Origin: Roseovarius carneus
GTDB lineage: Bacteria; Pseudomonadota; Alphaproteobacteria; Rhodobacterales; Rhodobacteraceae
Reading direction: 5' to 3'
Length of the DNA: 64,000 nt
Assembly: GCF_020141465.1 (NCBI RefSeq)
Contig: NZ_JAHSPD010000001.1
Location: 682,001-746,000 of the forward strand
A program made the translations under genes and the position numbers. This document shows positions 28,471-37,109 of the stretch, one piece after another (positions within the stretch are counted from its first letter, which is position 1; every line of letters starts with the position of its first letter). The notes beneath the pieces are model-generated. The model was not told where the DNA came from and searched no databases. It saw only the letters and a program-made list of their open reading frames with translations.

Positions 28471-29169
28471 TCAATCGACACGGCGCACCATCAGCTGATT
28501 GCCCTCGCGACGGGTTTCCAGCACCTTCAGCGCCTTGACCAGATCGCTCAGCTTTTTGTGACCGTAGCTGCGCGTGTCGAAATCCGGTGTGGCGGTGGTG
28601 ATCTGTTGGCCTAGTTGGCCCAGAGAGTACCAATCGCTGTCCTGATCGAGGCTATCCATTGCCTTAAAGAGCAGGTCGCGCGCCTCGTTGAGGTTTTTGC
28701 CCGTGGCCTGAGGCGCGACCCCTTCCGGCGCGCCACCAAGATTTTCGAGATAAATAAACCGTTTGCACGCCTTGCGGAACGCATCGGGCGTTTTGCGCGC
28801 GCCAATGCCGAAGACATCCAGCCCCTGTTCACGGATACGGCTGGCCAGACGAGTGAAATCGCTGTCGGATGAGACGAGGACGAACCCGTCAAAGCGGTTT
28901 GAGTGCATCAGATCCATCGCATCGATCACAAGCGCAATGTCGCTCGCGTTCTTGCCCACTGTGTTGGCGGGTTGGTGATGCGGGACGAGGCCAAACTCGG
29001 CCTGCACCTTGCTCCACCCGTTCATCTGTTGCGAGGAGAAGTCGCCGTAGCAGCGGCGCACGGACGCCTCGCCCATGCCTGCGATCTCATCAAAGATCGC
29101 TTGGGTCCATTTGGGCGAGGTGTTGTCGGCATCAATCAGAACAGCGAGCAGGGGCGTCTGGTTTACCAT
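28471..29169 (-). CDS. NYN-domain nuclease with C-terminal OST-HTH/LOTUS domain
   Basis: 232 residues. The N-terminal PIN-like NYN domain has LAVLIDADNTSP (catalytic Asp residues near 11-13), ASDIALVIDAMDLM and VSSDSDFTRLASRIRE, the acidic metal-binding set of LabA/DUF88-type RNases. The last 70 residues (LLFKAMDSLDQDSDW ... YGHKKLSDLVKAL) match the OST-HTH/LOTUS fold that binds RNA. The combination suggests an RNA-processing or RNA-silencing nuclease. A second, shorter NYN protein is encoded at 60133-60714. AGGAGAT precedes the ATG. Confidence 0.88.
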   Translation of the reverse strand: MVNQTPLLAVLIDADNTSPKWTQAIFDEIAGMGEASVRRCYGDFSSQQMNGWSKVQAEFGLVPHHQPANTVGKNASDIALVIDAMDLMHSNRFDGFVLVSSDSDFTRLASRIREQGLDVFGIGARKTPDAFRKACKRFIYLENLGGAPEGVAPQATGKNLNEARDLLFKAMDSLDQDSDWYSLGQLGQQITTATPDFDTRSYGHKKLSDLVKALKVLETRREGNQLMVRRVD

Positions 29170-29238
29170 GATGATCTCCTTTTGCTCTGTCTTGCCTGAA
29201 AACCGCGCCCGGCGAAAGCAGATCGCCGGGCTGCGGCC

Positions 29239-30087
29239 TCAGCCTTTCGGCAGCGCGTCGAAATCCGCAGCGCTGTGGCGTTCGGGCAGTTGCATATGCG
29301 GCTCGCCCCAGCTGCGATTGACCTTGCGACCACGCTGCACGGCGGGGCGGGCGTCGATGAGCTTGGCCCAGCGCATGACATGAGTGTAGCTTTCCACATC
29401 GAGGAAGGTCGCCGCATCGTAGAGCCGTCCCAGCACCAGCTGCCCATACCATGGCCAGATCGCGATATCGGCAATCGTATACTCCTCGCCCGCAATATAG
29501 GCCCGTGTGGCCAGCTCCCGGTCCAGCACATCAAGCTGGCGTTTGGTCTCCATCGCGAAACGGTCAATCGGGTATTGGAACTTCTCGGGCGCATAGGCAT
29601 AGAAATGGCCGAACCCACCCCCAAGATAGGGCGCGCTGCCCATTTGCCAGAAGAGCCAGTTCAGTACCTCAGCCCGTGCAGCACCCTCTTTAGGCAGGAA
29701 CATGTCGAACTTTTCGGCGAGATGCATCAGGATTGATGCGCTCTCGAACACGCGCACGGGCTCCGCGCCCGAGCGGTCGAGCAGGGCGGGGATCTTGGAA
29801 TTCGGGTTGATCTCGACAAAGCCGCTGCCGAACTGATCCCCCTCACCGATGTCGATGAGATAGGCATCATATTCGGCGGCTTTCCCAGCCTCCAGAAGCT
29901 CCTCGAACATCACAGTCACCTTCACCCCATTGGGCGTGGCGAGGGAATGGAGCTGAAACGGATGGTCGCCCGCTGGCAGCACCTTATCGTGGGTGGCCCC
30001 GGCGATAGGGCGGTTGGTGGAGGCAAACTTGCCGCCGTTCTTCGCGTCCCAGGTCCAGACGTTCGGCGGGGTATATATATCGGTCAT
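29239..30087 (-). CDS. yghU: YghU-type glutathione S-transferase / disulfide-bond reductase
   Basis: 282 residues. The N-terminal extension TPPNVWTWDAKNGGKFASTNRPIAGATHDK is diagnostic of the nu-class YghU group, then a thioredoxin-like half (HPFQLHSLATPNGVKVTVMFEE) and an all-helical half (YTIADIAIWPWYGQL). Uses two glutathiones to reduce disulfides or peroxides. AAGGAG precedes the ATG. The neighbouring gene on the same strand is glutathione-dependent formaldehyde dehydrogenase, so both rely on the thiol pool. Confidence 0.92.
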   Translation of the reverse strand: MTDIYTPPNVWTWDAKNGGKFASTNRPIAGATHDKVLPAGDHPFQLHSLATPNGVKVTVMFEELLEAGKAAEYDAYLIDIGEGDQFGSGFVEINPNSKIPALLDRSGAEPVRVFESASILMHLAEKFDMFLPKEGAARAEVLNWLFWQMGSAPYLGGGFGHFYAYAPEKFQYPIDRFAMETKRQLDVLDRELATRAYIAGEEYTIADIAIWPWYGQLVLGRLYDAATFLDVESYTHVMRWAKLIDARPAVQRGRKVNRSWGEPHMQLPERHSAADFDALPKG

Positions 30088-30223
30088 TGCTGTCTCCTTG
30101 ATGTGTTGCGGCATAGGTAGTCACCGCGCAGAGATGTGCAATGTGCAGCGCCGCACAGGGCTGTGCGCACAGGCCTGTGCGGGCAGAGCGGAAAGCCAGT
30201 GGAGACCCTCCGCTCCAAAGGAA

Positions 30224-31336
30224 TTAGAAAACGACGACGCTGCGGATGCTTTCGCCCGAATGCATCATGTCGAAGCCCTTGTTGATATCTTCAAGCTTGA
30301 GCGTGTGCGTGATCATCGGATCAATCTCAATCTTGCCGTCCATGTACCAATCGACAATTTTGGGCACATCCGTGCGGCCCGAGGCACCACCAAAGGCTGT
30401 CCCGCGCCAGACACGGCCCGTGACAAGCTGAAACGGACGGGTTGAGATTTCCTGACCCGCGCCTGCAACACCAATGATCACGCTCTCGCCCCAGCCCTTG
30501 TGAGCCGATTCAAGCGCTTGGCGCATCACGGTGACGTTGCCAGTCGCGTCGAACGTGTAGTCGCCACCCCCGCCGGTCAGCTCGACCAGATGAGCCACGA
30601 TATCACCGTCAATCTTCTTGGGGTTCACGAAATGGGTCATGCCGAAATGCTTGGCCATGACCGCCTTGTCATCGTTGAGATCGACGCCCACGATCTGATC
30701 CGCACCCGCAAGACGCAGACCCTGAATCACGTTGAGGCCAATGCCACCCAGGCCAAAGACAATCGCGGTCGAGCCGATCTCGACCTTTGCGGTGTTGATC
30801 ACAGCGCCGATTCCGGTCGTGACGCCGCAGCCGATGTAGCAGATTTTATCAAACGGCGCGTCTTTACGGACCTTGGCCAGTGCGATCTCGGGCAAAACCG
30901 TGTGATTGGCGAAGGTGGAGCAGCCCATGTAATGCAGGATCGGCGTGCCATCGAGCATGGAGAACCGGCTTGTCCCGTCGGGCATGACACCCGCCCCTTG
31001 GGTCGTGCGGATCTTCTGGCAGAGGTTGGTCTTGGGGTTGAGGCAATAATCACACTCGCGACACTCGGGCGTGTAGAGCGGTATCACATGATCGCCCACC
31101 TCAAGCGAGGTCACACCGGGGCCGACCTCGACCACCACGCCCGCGCCTTCATGGCCCAGAATGGCCGGAAACGCCCCCTCAGGGTCCGCGCCAGATAGGG
31201 TGAAATCATCCGTATGGCACAGGCCCGTCGCCTTGATCTCCACCAGAACCTCGCCCGCTTTGGGGCCCTCAAGGTTCACCTCCATGATCTCCAGCGGTTT
31301 ACCGGCGTCCAGTGCCACAGCAGCTCTCGTGCGCAT
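30224..31336 (-). CDS. S-(hydroxymethyl)glutathione dehydrogenase (class III ADH)
   Basis: 370 residues. Oxidises S-hydroxymethylglutathione formed from formaldehyde and also reduces S-nitrosoglutathione; cytosolic zinc enzyme. [17 protein letters not shown] carries a catalytic-zinc Cys; [15 protein letters not shown] is the zinc ADH signature; [16 protein letters not shown] supplies the four structural-zinc Cys; [12 protein letters not shown] binds NAD. GAGAGGACA lies before the ATG. No S-formylglutathione hydrolase gene follows, unlike in many genomes; a GST lies there instead. Confidence 0.95.
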   Translation of the reverse strand: MRTRAAVALDAGKPLEIMEVNLEGPKAGEVLVEIKATGLCHTDDFTLSGADPEGAFPAILGHEGAGVVVEVGPGVTSLEVGDHVIPLYTPECRECDYCLNPKTNLCQKIRTTQGAGVMPDGTSRFSMLDGTPILHYMGCSTFANHTVLPEIALAKVRKDAPFDKICYIGCGVTTGIGAVINTAKVEIGSTAIVFGLGGIGLNVIQGLRLAGADQIVGVDLNDDKAVMAKHFGMTHFVNPKKIDGDIVAHLVELTGGGGDYTFDATGNVTVMRQALESAHKGWGESVIIGVAGAGQEISTRPFQLVTGRVWRGTAFGGASGRTDVPKIVDWYMDGKIEIDPMITHTLKLEDINKGFDMMHSGESIRSVVVF

Positions 31337-31453
31337 CTTGTGTCCTCTCGTGTTGTTCGGGCCGACTTTGGGCGAAGTTTCGCGCGGTTTCAATGACGCT
31401 TGGCGCTCTGGGTTGAACTGCTGCACCTTTAGGGTACTATCAACCGCCTGTTC

Positions 31454-31500
31454 AAAGCGTTTCGAGAAAAGCTGTGCCTCAGGTTTTTGTCGAAACGCTT
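31454..31500. repeat. Palindromic repeat family A, copy 1
   Basis: About 47 bp with arms AAGCGTTTCGAgAAAA and TTTTgTCGAAACGCTT around a TGCCTCAGG centre. Two other copies lie at 37060 and 39405. This one sits between the class III ADH promoter region and the I78 inhibitor gene and ends just before that gene's ribosome site (AGGAG). Confidence 0.85.
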
Positions 31501-31513
31501 CAGGAGACCGGAT

Positions 31514-31777
31514 ATGACCCGTTTGATCACCCTTCCCGCCATTGCCCTACTGCTTATGGCCTGCCAGCCTGAAGAGACAGCGGTCGAGGATACATGCGGC
31601 GCAGAAGGTTACGCCGCCCTGATTGGCACCGCCGCGAGCGATCACGATTTTACCGACCCCGATCGCCCGCACCGGATCATTCTGCCCAATTCCGCCGTGA
31701 CGATGGATTACCGTGCAGACCGGCTGAACGTGGATCTCGATGAGGCCGGACAAATCACGCGATTCTGGTGCGGCTGA
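31514..31777 (+). CDS. I78-family protease inhibitor lipoprotein
   Basis: 87 residues. Lipoprotein signal [17 protein letters not shown], then [12 protein letters not shown] and [36 protein letters not shown], the two conserved blocks of the potato-inhibitor-I-like I78 family with its N- and C-terminal Cys pair. Probably a periplasmic inhibitor guarding against secreted serine proteases. Preceded by repeat A copy 1 and an AGGAG site. Confidence 0.88.
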   Translation: MTRLITLPAIALLLMACQPEETAVEDTCGAEGYAALIGTAASDHDFTDPDRPHRIILPNSAVTMDYRADRLNVDLDEAGQITRFWCG

Positions 31778-31857
31778 TTTCATAAAGAGCCCGCTTGGGA
31801 CGTTGCTCCCGCAGGAAACCCCTTGATCCCACCTCTGAATGCCGCAACTCTGGGAAT

Positions 31858-32193
31858 ATGAGTTTTCAACCTCTGACCCAGTTCAACAGCTCTGAGGCCG
31901 TGGCCTTTCATCGCACGGAGCTCGCAGTGATCCTGTCTCTCTACGGGCGGATGGTAGCGGCAGGGGAATGGCGTGATTACGGTATCTCGTCACTGCGGGA
32001 CCTTGCTGTATTCTCCATCTTCCGGCGCACGGCAGAGCACCCGCTTTACCGGATCGAGAAGCGCCCCAAGCTGCGCGCCAAGCAGGGGCAATACGCGGTG
32101 ATCGGTATGGACGGGCAAATCCTCAAGCGCGGCAATGACCTCAAACAGGTGCTCCGGGGTCTGGAGCGCAAGCTGATCCGGGCCGTGGATTAG
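31858..32193 (+). CDS. DUF2794 protein
   Basis: 111 residues. SSEAVAFHRTELAVILSLYGRMVAAGEWRDY and YRIEKRPKLRAKQGQYAVIG are the blocks of DUF2794, a cytosolic family conserved across alphaproteobacteria without assigned function. There is no signal peptide or membrane segment. Its TAG stop coincides with the start of a family B palindromic repeat. Confidence 0.88.
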   Translation: MSFQPLTQFNSSEAVAFHRTELAVILSLYGRMVAAGEWRDYGISSLRDLAVFSIFRRTAEHPLYRIEKRPKLRAKQGQYAVIGMDGQILKRGNDLKQVLRGLERKLIRAVD

Positions 32194-32213
32194 GGCGTAT
32201 CGCGTTCTAAAGC
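32191..32213. repeat. Palindromic repeat family B, diverged copy
   Basis: TAGGGCGTATCGCGTT followed by CTAAAGCGCG resembles the better copy at 55500-55544 with a few differences. It supplies the stop codon of the DUF2794 gene on the + strand and the stop of the sulfatase remnant on the - strand. Confidence 0.6.
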
Positions 32214-32491
32214 GCGCTGCCCTCCTCTGGCCTGTGGGCGATTGGCGGGTCCTTGCGCAGAAGGCCAATGGGCCAGCCGATGCCGCCCACCATATGCATC
32301 GTCAGGACCTCACGGGTGACGCCGTTCTCATCCGCGCCCGACCGAAAATGCAGCTTGCCCAACGAGGTCACATCGACGCCTGCATCGCGCAGAATATGCA
32401 CCCATCTGGGGGTTTTGCCGTCATAGGGAGTGGCGCTGTCCCGATGGCAATGGCCGGTGCGGTGCACATGAGTACTGCGTGCCGTCAACAC
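32207..32491 (-). pseudogene. Sulfatase fragment
   Basis: About 94 codons without a proper start. THVHRTGHCHRDSATPYDG, TPRWVHILRDAGVDVTSLGKLHFRS and LTMHMVGGIGW follow, in order, the segment just after the catalytic Cys/Ser signature of choline-sulfatase-like enzymes (GRHVHETG ... PYDG ... GKLHF). The signature itself, the N-terminal metal-binding part and the whole C-terminal half are missing. The frame ends at a TAG provided by the adjoining repeat. It is a decayed remnant, not a functional gene. Confidence 0.7.
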
Positions 32492-32493
32492 AC

Positions 32494-32571
32494 CTAGCTG
32501 GGCACGATGCGCAGATCGCTGACGCCCTCTGTGCTCCAGAATTCGGCCTGCGCTTGGTTGGGATCACTCAT
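32494..32571 (-). pseudogene. 25-codon stub coupled to agmatinase, possible methyltransferase start
   Basis: ATG overlaps the agmatinase TGA (ATGA) and the frame reads MSDPNQAQAEFWSTEG before stopping at 32494. The pattern NQAQAEFW is how many class I SAM methyltransferases begin, so this may be the truncated front of a deleted third gene in the operon. It is too short to be sure, and the sulfatase remnant starts 3 bp later in another frame. Confidence 0.35.
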
Positions 32572-33524
32572 TGCGCAGCCGCCATGACGCATAAAAGCTC
32601 AAACATGATCGACGCGCCCAGAAAGGCCGTGCCGCCACCTGCATCAAAAGGCGGCGCGACCTCAACCAGATCGGCACCGACGATATGCAGCCCGGCCAAC
32701 CCGCGCACCACTTCGAGCGCCTGAAAGCTGTTGGGTCCGCCGACTTCGGGCGTGCCCGTGCCGGGGGCAAAGGTGGGATCGACGAAATCAATGTCGTAGC
32801 TCACATAAGTCGCCTGCTGCCCGACGATCTCGCGCGCCTCCGCCATCACATCATCCACCCCGCGCGCATGAAACTCTTCGATATGGATCAGGCGAATGCC
32901 TTGGGCGGCGGCAAAATCAATATCCTCATCGCCATAGGTCGTGCCCCTGATGCCGATCTGCACGATGCGCTTGGAATCCAAAAGCCCCTCCTCCACCGCG
33001 CGCCGGAAAGGCGTGCCATGGGTGTATTTCGTTCCGCCAAAATAGCTGTCGTTCAGATCGGTGTGGCTGTCAAAATGCACCATCCCCACGGGTCCGTCCG
33101 CCGCTACAGCACGCAAAATAGGCAGCGAGCTGAGGTGATCCCCGCCAGCAGTCAGCGGCACGATCCCGGCGGCGGTGACTGTCTTGTAGAAGGCCGTGAT
33201 GCGGTCCATCGAATCGTGGATATCGGCGGGGTTCGGCCCCACATCGCCCAGATCGGCGCAGGCGCGCGCCTCAAACGGGCGCATACCCGAGGCACCATGC
33301 TGCGCGCGGATCATGGTGGAGGCATCGCGGATCTGACGCGGCCCGTGCCGCGCGCCGGGGCGGTTGGTTGTCCCGCTATCCCACGGCACGCCGATAAGAC
33401 CTATCTGCACCTCGCCAAAGCGCGCGTGCTCCGGTGGCACATGCGGCAGCCGCATGAAGGTCGGCACGCCTGCAAAGCGTGGCAACTCTGACCCAGAGGG
33501 CGGATGAAAAAACGGATCGCTCAT
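32568..33524 (-). CDS. speB: Agmatinase / ureohydrolase
   Basis: 318 residues. Mn-dependent hydrolase releasing urea from a guanidino compound. Metal ligands are visible in TAGGDHLSSLP, VHFDSHTDLND and SYDIDFVDPTFAPGTGTPE, and RPGARHGPRQIRDAS is the substrate-side block. Agmatine is the usual call, but guanidinobutyrate or guanidinopropionate hydrolases share these motifs. It is the third gene of a tightly coupled operon (aminopeptidase, NlpC/P60, this gene), each joined by a 4-base overlap, which is an unusual partnership. Confidence 0.85.
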   Translation of the reverse strand: MSDPFFHPPSGSELPRFAGVPTFMRLPHVPPEHARFGEVQIGLIGVPWDSGTTNRPGARHGPRQIRDASTMIRAQHGASGMRPFEARACADLGDVGPNPADIHDSMDRITAFYKTVTAAGIVPLTAGGDHLSSLPILRAVAADGPVGMVHFDSHTDLNDSYFGGTKYTHGTPFRRAVEEGLLDSKRIVQIGIRGTTYGDEDIDFAAAQGIRLIHIEEFHARGVDDVMAEAREIVGQQATYVSYDIDFVDPTFAPGTGTPEVGGPNSFQALEVVRGLAGLHIVGADLVEVAPPFDAGGGTAFLGASIMFELLCVMAAAQ

Positions 33525-34357
33525 GGCGCAGGCTCCAATCGTTTGCGCACGGTGATCGCGCCGAATTCACGCGCACCGATGCGGGCTGTGGCCTCGGCCA
33601 GCGGCTCGGTCTCGACACGCATATGATGGGCGTTGGCGTGGATCAACGTCTCGGGGTCAAGCATCATGCCCACATGCCCGGACCAGAAGATCAGATCACC
33701 CCGCTCAAGCGGCGCATCGTCAGGCAGCGCCACACCAAGCTGCGCCTCTTGCAGATCGCTGTCACGCGGGCAGGTGCGGCCCGCAGCCCAAAGCGCCATC
33801 TGGATCAGGCCCGAGCAATCAATCCCCGTGCCCGTGTTGCCACCCCAAAGATAAGGCGTACCGAGGAACAGCGTGGCTGTGGCCGCGATGTCCGGGACAT
33901 GCTGCGCCAGAGGGACAAGGTGCTGCGCTGCGATATAGCCTTGCGCTGTGCGGTGAAACCCGTGGGTCTCATCGCTGACCGCCACGCAGCTCAGAAAGCT
34001 GAGCAGCCCCCGCTCAGGCGATTTGAAATTGGGGGCGGAATAGAGATGCGCGCCACGCTGTCCAATGCGGTGGGTTGGGCGGGGCGTGTCGCCCAGCGCC
34101 GCCTCCGGCAGGTAGCCGACATAACCATCCGCCATATCAATGCCAAAGGCCCAGCCCTCATGCCGCTCCAGCACCCGAAACCCTTGGCCAAAAAGCATCT
34201 GCTTGTCACGTGCACCGCCCGGTGCGCGGCAAAGGTCCGCATGGGGCAAAGCGATGCGCTCAGCTGTGCCGTCGGTATAGGCGGGCGCGTCTACCCGTCC
34301 GCGCAGGCCGCTCTCGGCCACGCGCGCATTCGCCGCCAGAAAGCGGCGGTCGGTCAC
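33521..34357 (-). CDS. NlpC/P60 cysteine peptidase with SH3-like N-terminus
   Basis: 278 residues from a GTG that overlaps the aminopeptidase stop (GTGA). The N-terminal 140 residues resemble bacterial SH3 repeats (GQGFRVLERHEGWAFGIDMADGYVGYL). The C-terminal NlpC/P60 domain has TPYLWGGNTGTGIDCSGLIQ with the catalytic Cys, RGDLIFWSGHVGMM with the His, and IHANAHHM. Probably cleaves gamma-D-Glu-diaminopimelate bonds of muropeptides. No signal peptide, which with the adjoining aminopeptidase suggests cytosolic recycling of wall peptides. Confidence 0.88.
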   Translation of the reverse strand: MTDRRFLAANARVAESGLRGRVDAPAYTDGTAERIALPHADLCRAPGGARDKQMLFGQGFRVLERHEGWAFGIDMADGYVGYLPEAALGDTPRPTHRIGQRGAHLYSAPNFKSPERGLLSFLSCVAVSDETHGFHRTAQGYIAAQHLVPLAQHVPDIAATATLFLGTPYLWGGNTGTGIDCSGLIQMALWAAGRTCPRDSDLQEAQLGVALPDDAPLERGDLIFWSGHVGMMLDPETLIHANAHHMRVETEPLAEATARIGAREFGAITVRKRLEPAP

Positions 34358-35733
34358 AAGCCCAAGGCCTTGGGAAATGCCTCCAACAGCGCGCGGGCGG
34401 CCATACCGACACCACCCTTGGGGCGCGCCGGGGCCGCCGTGGGGTTCCAGCCATAGACGTCGAAATGGGCATAGCGCGTCCCATCTGTGAACCGGCGCAG
34501 GAAAAGTGCCGCCGTGATACACCCGGCAAACCCACCCTTGGGCGCATTGTCCAGATCCGCGATGCCCGGCTCGATCATCGCCTCATAGGGCGCATGAAAC
34601 GGCAGCCGCCAAACCGGATCGGCCACACGCAAAGCCGCCTCTTCCAGCGCTGTCACCAGCGCGGTGTCATCCGCGAAATAAGGCGCGATATCCGGCCCGA
34701 CCGCCACACGTGCCGCCCCCGTCAGCGTGGCCATGGAGATCATCAGATCGGGCGCATCCTCGGCCCCAAAGCTCAGCGCGTCGGCCAGAACGAGGCGCCC
34801 TTCTGCATCTGTATTGTTGACCTCCACCGTCAGCCCGTTGCGCGCGGTCAGGATATCGCTTGGGCGCATCGCACCCGCGCTTATCGCATTTTCCACCGCC
34901 GGAATAAGCACGCGCAGCTGCACCGGCAGGTTCAGCGACATAATCATATGCGCAAGGCCCAGCACCGTGGCCGCCCCCCCCATATCCTTCTTCATCAGGC
35001 CCATGGACGTATCAGGCTTGAGGTTCAGCCCGCCGGAATCAAAGCACACGCCCTTGCCAACGAGGGTCAGCTTCGGACCCGCCTTGCCCCAGCGCATATC
35101 AACCAACCGTGGTTCCTCTGCTGCCGAACGGCCAACGGCGTGGATCATGGGAAAATTCTTTTGCAGCAACGCCGCGCCCGTGATGACGGAAATCTGCGCC
35201 CCGTGGCCTTCCGCAAGGTCGCGGCATGCCCCCTCAAGCGCATCAGGCCCCATGTCCGAGGCAGGCGTGTTGATCAGATCGCGGATCAACGCCTCCGCCG
35301 CCGCGATCACCTCAAGGCGATCCGCATCGACACCTTCAGGCGCGATCAGCCGCGCGGACGCACCGGGTTGCGCGCGGTAGCGATCAAACGCATACCCTGC
35401 CAAGAGCCAACCAAGCGCCTCTTCCTCTGCTCGGTCCTCTGGCAACCCGGCAAGCGTATATGTCCCCTCGGGCAAGGCCGCCGCTGCCGCTGCCAGATGA
35501 AACCGCCCGCGCGACCGCATTTCTTCAGTGCCATAACCCGCCAGCGCCATCGCAATCGCACCATCCGGGCCAGGCACCAGACAGATGCTGCCCAACGCCC
35601 CGGTAAAGCCCGTGTTGCGCACCCAGATCTGCACGGCGCTGTCCTGCCCCGCCAGCCAATCATCAAGATCCCCCGAAGCAATCACATGACACGGAATGGC
35701 AGAAGGACCGGCAGTGGCGAAGGTCAGGCTCAT
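34354..35733 (-). CDS. Leucyl aminopeptidase family (M17) protein
   Basis: 459 residues. The C-terminal catalytic domain shows LVGKGVCFDSGGLNLKP, MKKDMGGAATVLG and NTDAEGRLVLADAL, the metal-binding and bicarbonate-site motifs of M17 aminopeptidases. The N-terminal domain is divergent, as in the short PepB-like branch. Removes N-terminal residues from peptides in the cytosol. First gene of the aminopeptidase / NlpC-P60 / agmatinase operon, compatible with stepwise degradation of murein tripeptides. Confidence 0.9.
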   Translation of the reverse strand: MSLTFATAGPSAIPCHVIASGDLDDWLAGQDSAVQIWVRNTGFTGALGSICLVPGPDGAIAMALAGYGTEEMRSRGRFHLAAAAAALPEGTYTLAGLPEDRAEEEALGWLLAGYAFDRYRAQPGASARLIAPEGVDADRLEVIAAAEALIRDLINTPASDMGPDALEGACRDLAEGHGAQISVITGAALLQKNFPMIHAVGRSAAEEPRLVDMRWGKAGPKLTLVGKGVCFDSGGLNLKPDTSMGLMKKDMGGAATVLGLAHMIMSLNLPVQLRVLIPAVENAISAGAMRPSDILTARNGLTVEVNNTDAEGRLVLADALSFGAEDAPDLMISMATLTGAARVAVGPDIAPYFADDTALVTALEEAALRVADPVWRLPFHAPYEAMIEPGIADLDNAPKGGFAGCITAALFLRRFTDGTRYAHFDVYGWNPTAAPARPKGGVGMAARALLEAFPKALGL

Positions 35734-35817
35734 GGAGGGCAGTCCTTTCAGGGGAGCGGCACGGGCGCGCCGACAATTGCCGCTCAGCCTATCCGCCCTG
35801 ACCGCACCTGCAAGCCT

Positions 35818-36183
35818 TCAAATCGATATATCCTGCAATTCCCAGATCTCGCTCAGGCTCCGCTCGCCAATGCGCAGCAACCGCGCGAGCGTGGCTGCAA
35901 GAGCGACGGCATCGCCAAGATCAACGCAGGCCACCACGTTGGACGCCACCCGCGCGAGGGTGCCCATGCCAATTTGCTCGGAGATTGCCACGAGGCTGCG
36001 CGCGGATTTGCGCAAATCCGCCTCGCGCCCTTCGCGGTAGCACCGCTCAGTATGTGACAGGCGCACGGCCAGCTCCTCCAACGCACGACAAACGACATCT
36101 TCAGCCCCCGCCTCACCAAGCTGCACATAGAGCGCCTTCAGACGATCCGGGTCCAGCCGCACAGTTTCATCCTGCTTCAGCAT
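35818..36183 (-). CDS. Helical protein of unknown function, Hpt-like in outline
   Basis: 121 residues from an ATG with AGGTAAC upstream. Entirely helical in appearance: LDPDRLKALYVQLGEAGAEDVVCRALEELAVRL, then LRKSARSLVAISEQIGMGTLARVASNVVACV and LARLLRIGERSLSEIW. The spacing of the middle helices recalls a histidine phosphotransfer bundle, but the H-x-x-K-G motif is absent, so it would not carry phosphate. It lies upstream of the aminopeptidase operon on the same strand, 84 bp away. No function is claimed. Confidence 0.6.
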   Translation of the reverse strand: MLKQDETVRLDPDRLKALYVQLGEAGAEDVVCRALEELAVRLSHTERCYREGREADLRKSARSLVAISEQIGMGTLARVASNVVACVDLGDAVALAATLARLLRIGERSLSEIWELQDISI

Positions 36184-36380
36184 CGTTACCTGTTCCAAAA
36201 CTCTCACCCCAAATTCAATTCAACCGCACGGCCAAGCCCCCAGCTTTCGCCGCTCACGGAGGGCACCATGCGCCAGCACCCCTTCCCGAAAGGTTTCCAC
36301 CAACCCCATTTCTCTCTCGAATTCTCGGACAATCCAGTCTATTCATCCCCTTCAAGAGCAGAAAAAACAAGAGGGATGCC

Positions 36381-37031
36381 ATGGAGCATATCTCCCCGCT
36401 GCCAACGTATCTGGCGCAGCGTTACCACGGCTGGAAAGCAACCAGCTATTCCGAGAACAAAAGCTGGTATCGCCATCTGGCCAATGAGGGTCAACATCCG
36501 CGCGCGATGATGATCTCATGCTGCGATAGCCGCGTGCATGTCACGTCGATCTTCGGCGCGGATCAGGGCGAGTTCTTTATCCACCGTAATATCGCCAATC
36601 TGGTCCCCGCATTCGACACAAGCGGCGGCCAGCACGGCACGTCAGCGGCGGTGGAATATGCCGTGCGCCAGCTTCATGTGGCGCATGTGATCGTGATGGG
36701 TCACTCCAATTGTGGCGGTGTGAACGGCTGTGCGGCCATGTGCTCCGGCCACGCGCCCGAGCTTGAGGCCGAGGGGAGCTTTGTGGGCCGCTGGATGGAC
36801 ATCCTGCGCCCCGGCGTGGCGCGCGTGGCCCATATCGAGGACCCCGCTAACCGGATGCGTGCACTGGAGCATGAATCGGTGCTGATCTCTCTGAGCAACC
36901 TGATGACCTTCCCCTTCGTTGCCGATCTCGTTGAGGCGGGCGATCTCACACTGCACGGATTGTGGCTCGATATTTCCGAGGGCGTGGTGGAGCATTACCT
37001 GCCCGCTCAAGGCGTTTTTGCCCCGCTGTAA
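36381..37031 (+). CDS. Beta-class carbonic anhydrase
   Basis: 216 residues. Interconverts CO2 and bicarbonate. Zinc ligands: Cys47 within CCDSR (C-x-D-x-R at 47-51), His108 and Cys111 in GHSNCGG. IHRNIANLVPAFD is a further conserved block. Cytosolic, no signal peptide. AAGAGGG precedes the ATG. A repeat A copy lies 28 bp after the stop and may act as a terminator for both converging genes. Confidence 0.95.
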   Translation: MEHISPLPTYLAQRYHGWKATSYSENKSWYRHLANEGQHPRAMMISCCDSRVHVTSIFGADQGEFFIHRNIANLVPAFDTSGGQHGTSAAVEYAVRQLHVAHVIVMGHSNCGGVNGCAAMCSGHAPELEAEGSFVGRWMDILRPGVARVAHIEDPANRMRALEHESVLISLSNLMTFPFVADLVEAGDLTLHGLWLDISEGVVEHYLPAQGVFAPL

Positions 37032-37059
37032 AACGCCTAATTTATCATCGTTGATGTCT

Positions 37060-37109
37060 TAAAGCGTTTCGAGAAAAGTAGTGCCTCAGGTTTTTCTCGG
37101 AACGCTTTA
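37060..37109. repeat. Palindromic repeat family A, copy 2
   Basis: TAAAGCGTTTCGAGAAAA ... TTTTTCTCGGAACGCTTTA, 50 bp, between converging carbonic anhydrase and RgpF-like genes. The last three bases on the minus strand form the TAA stop of the RgpF-like gene. A stem with T-runs could terminate transcription in both directions. Confidence 0.85.

Noticed and set aside
34075-36057. 660-codon + strand frame opposite the aminopeptidase operon
   Set aside because: Entirely antisense to three well-supported genes; low-complexity Arg/His/Pro composition.
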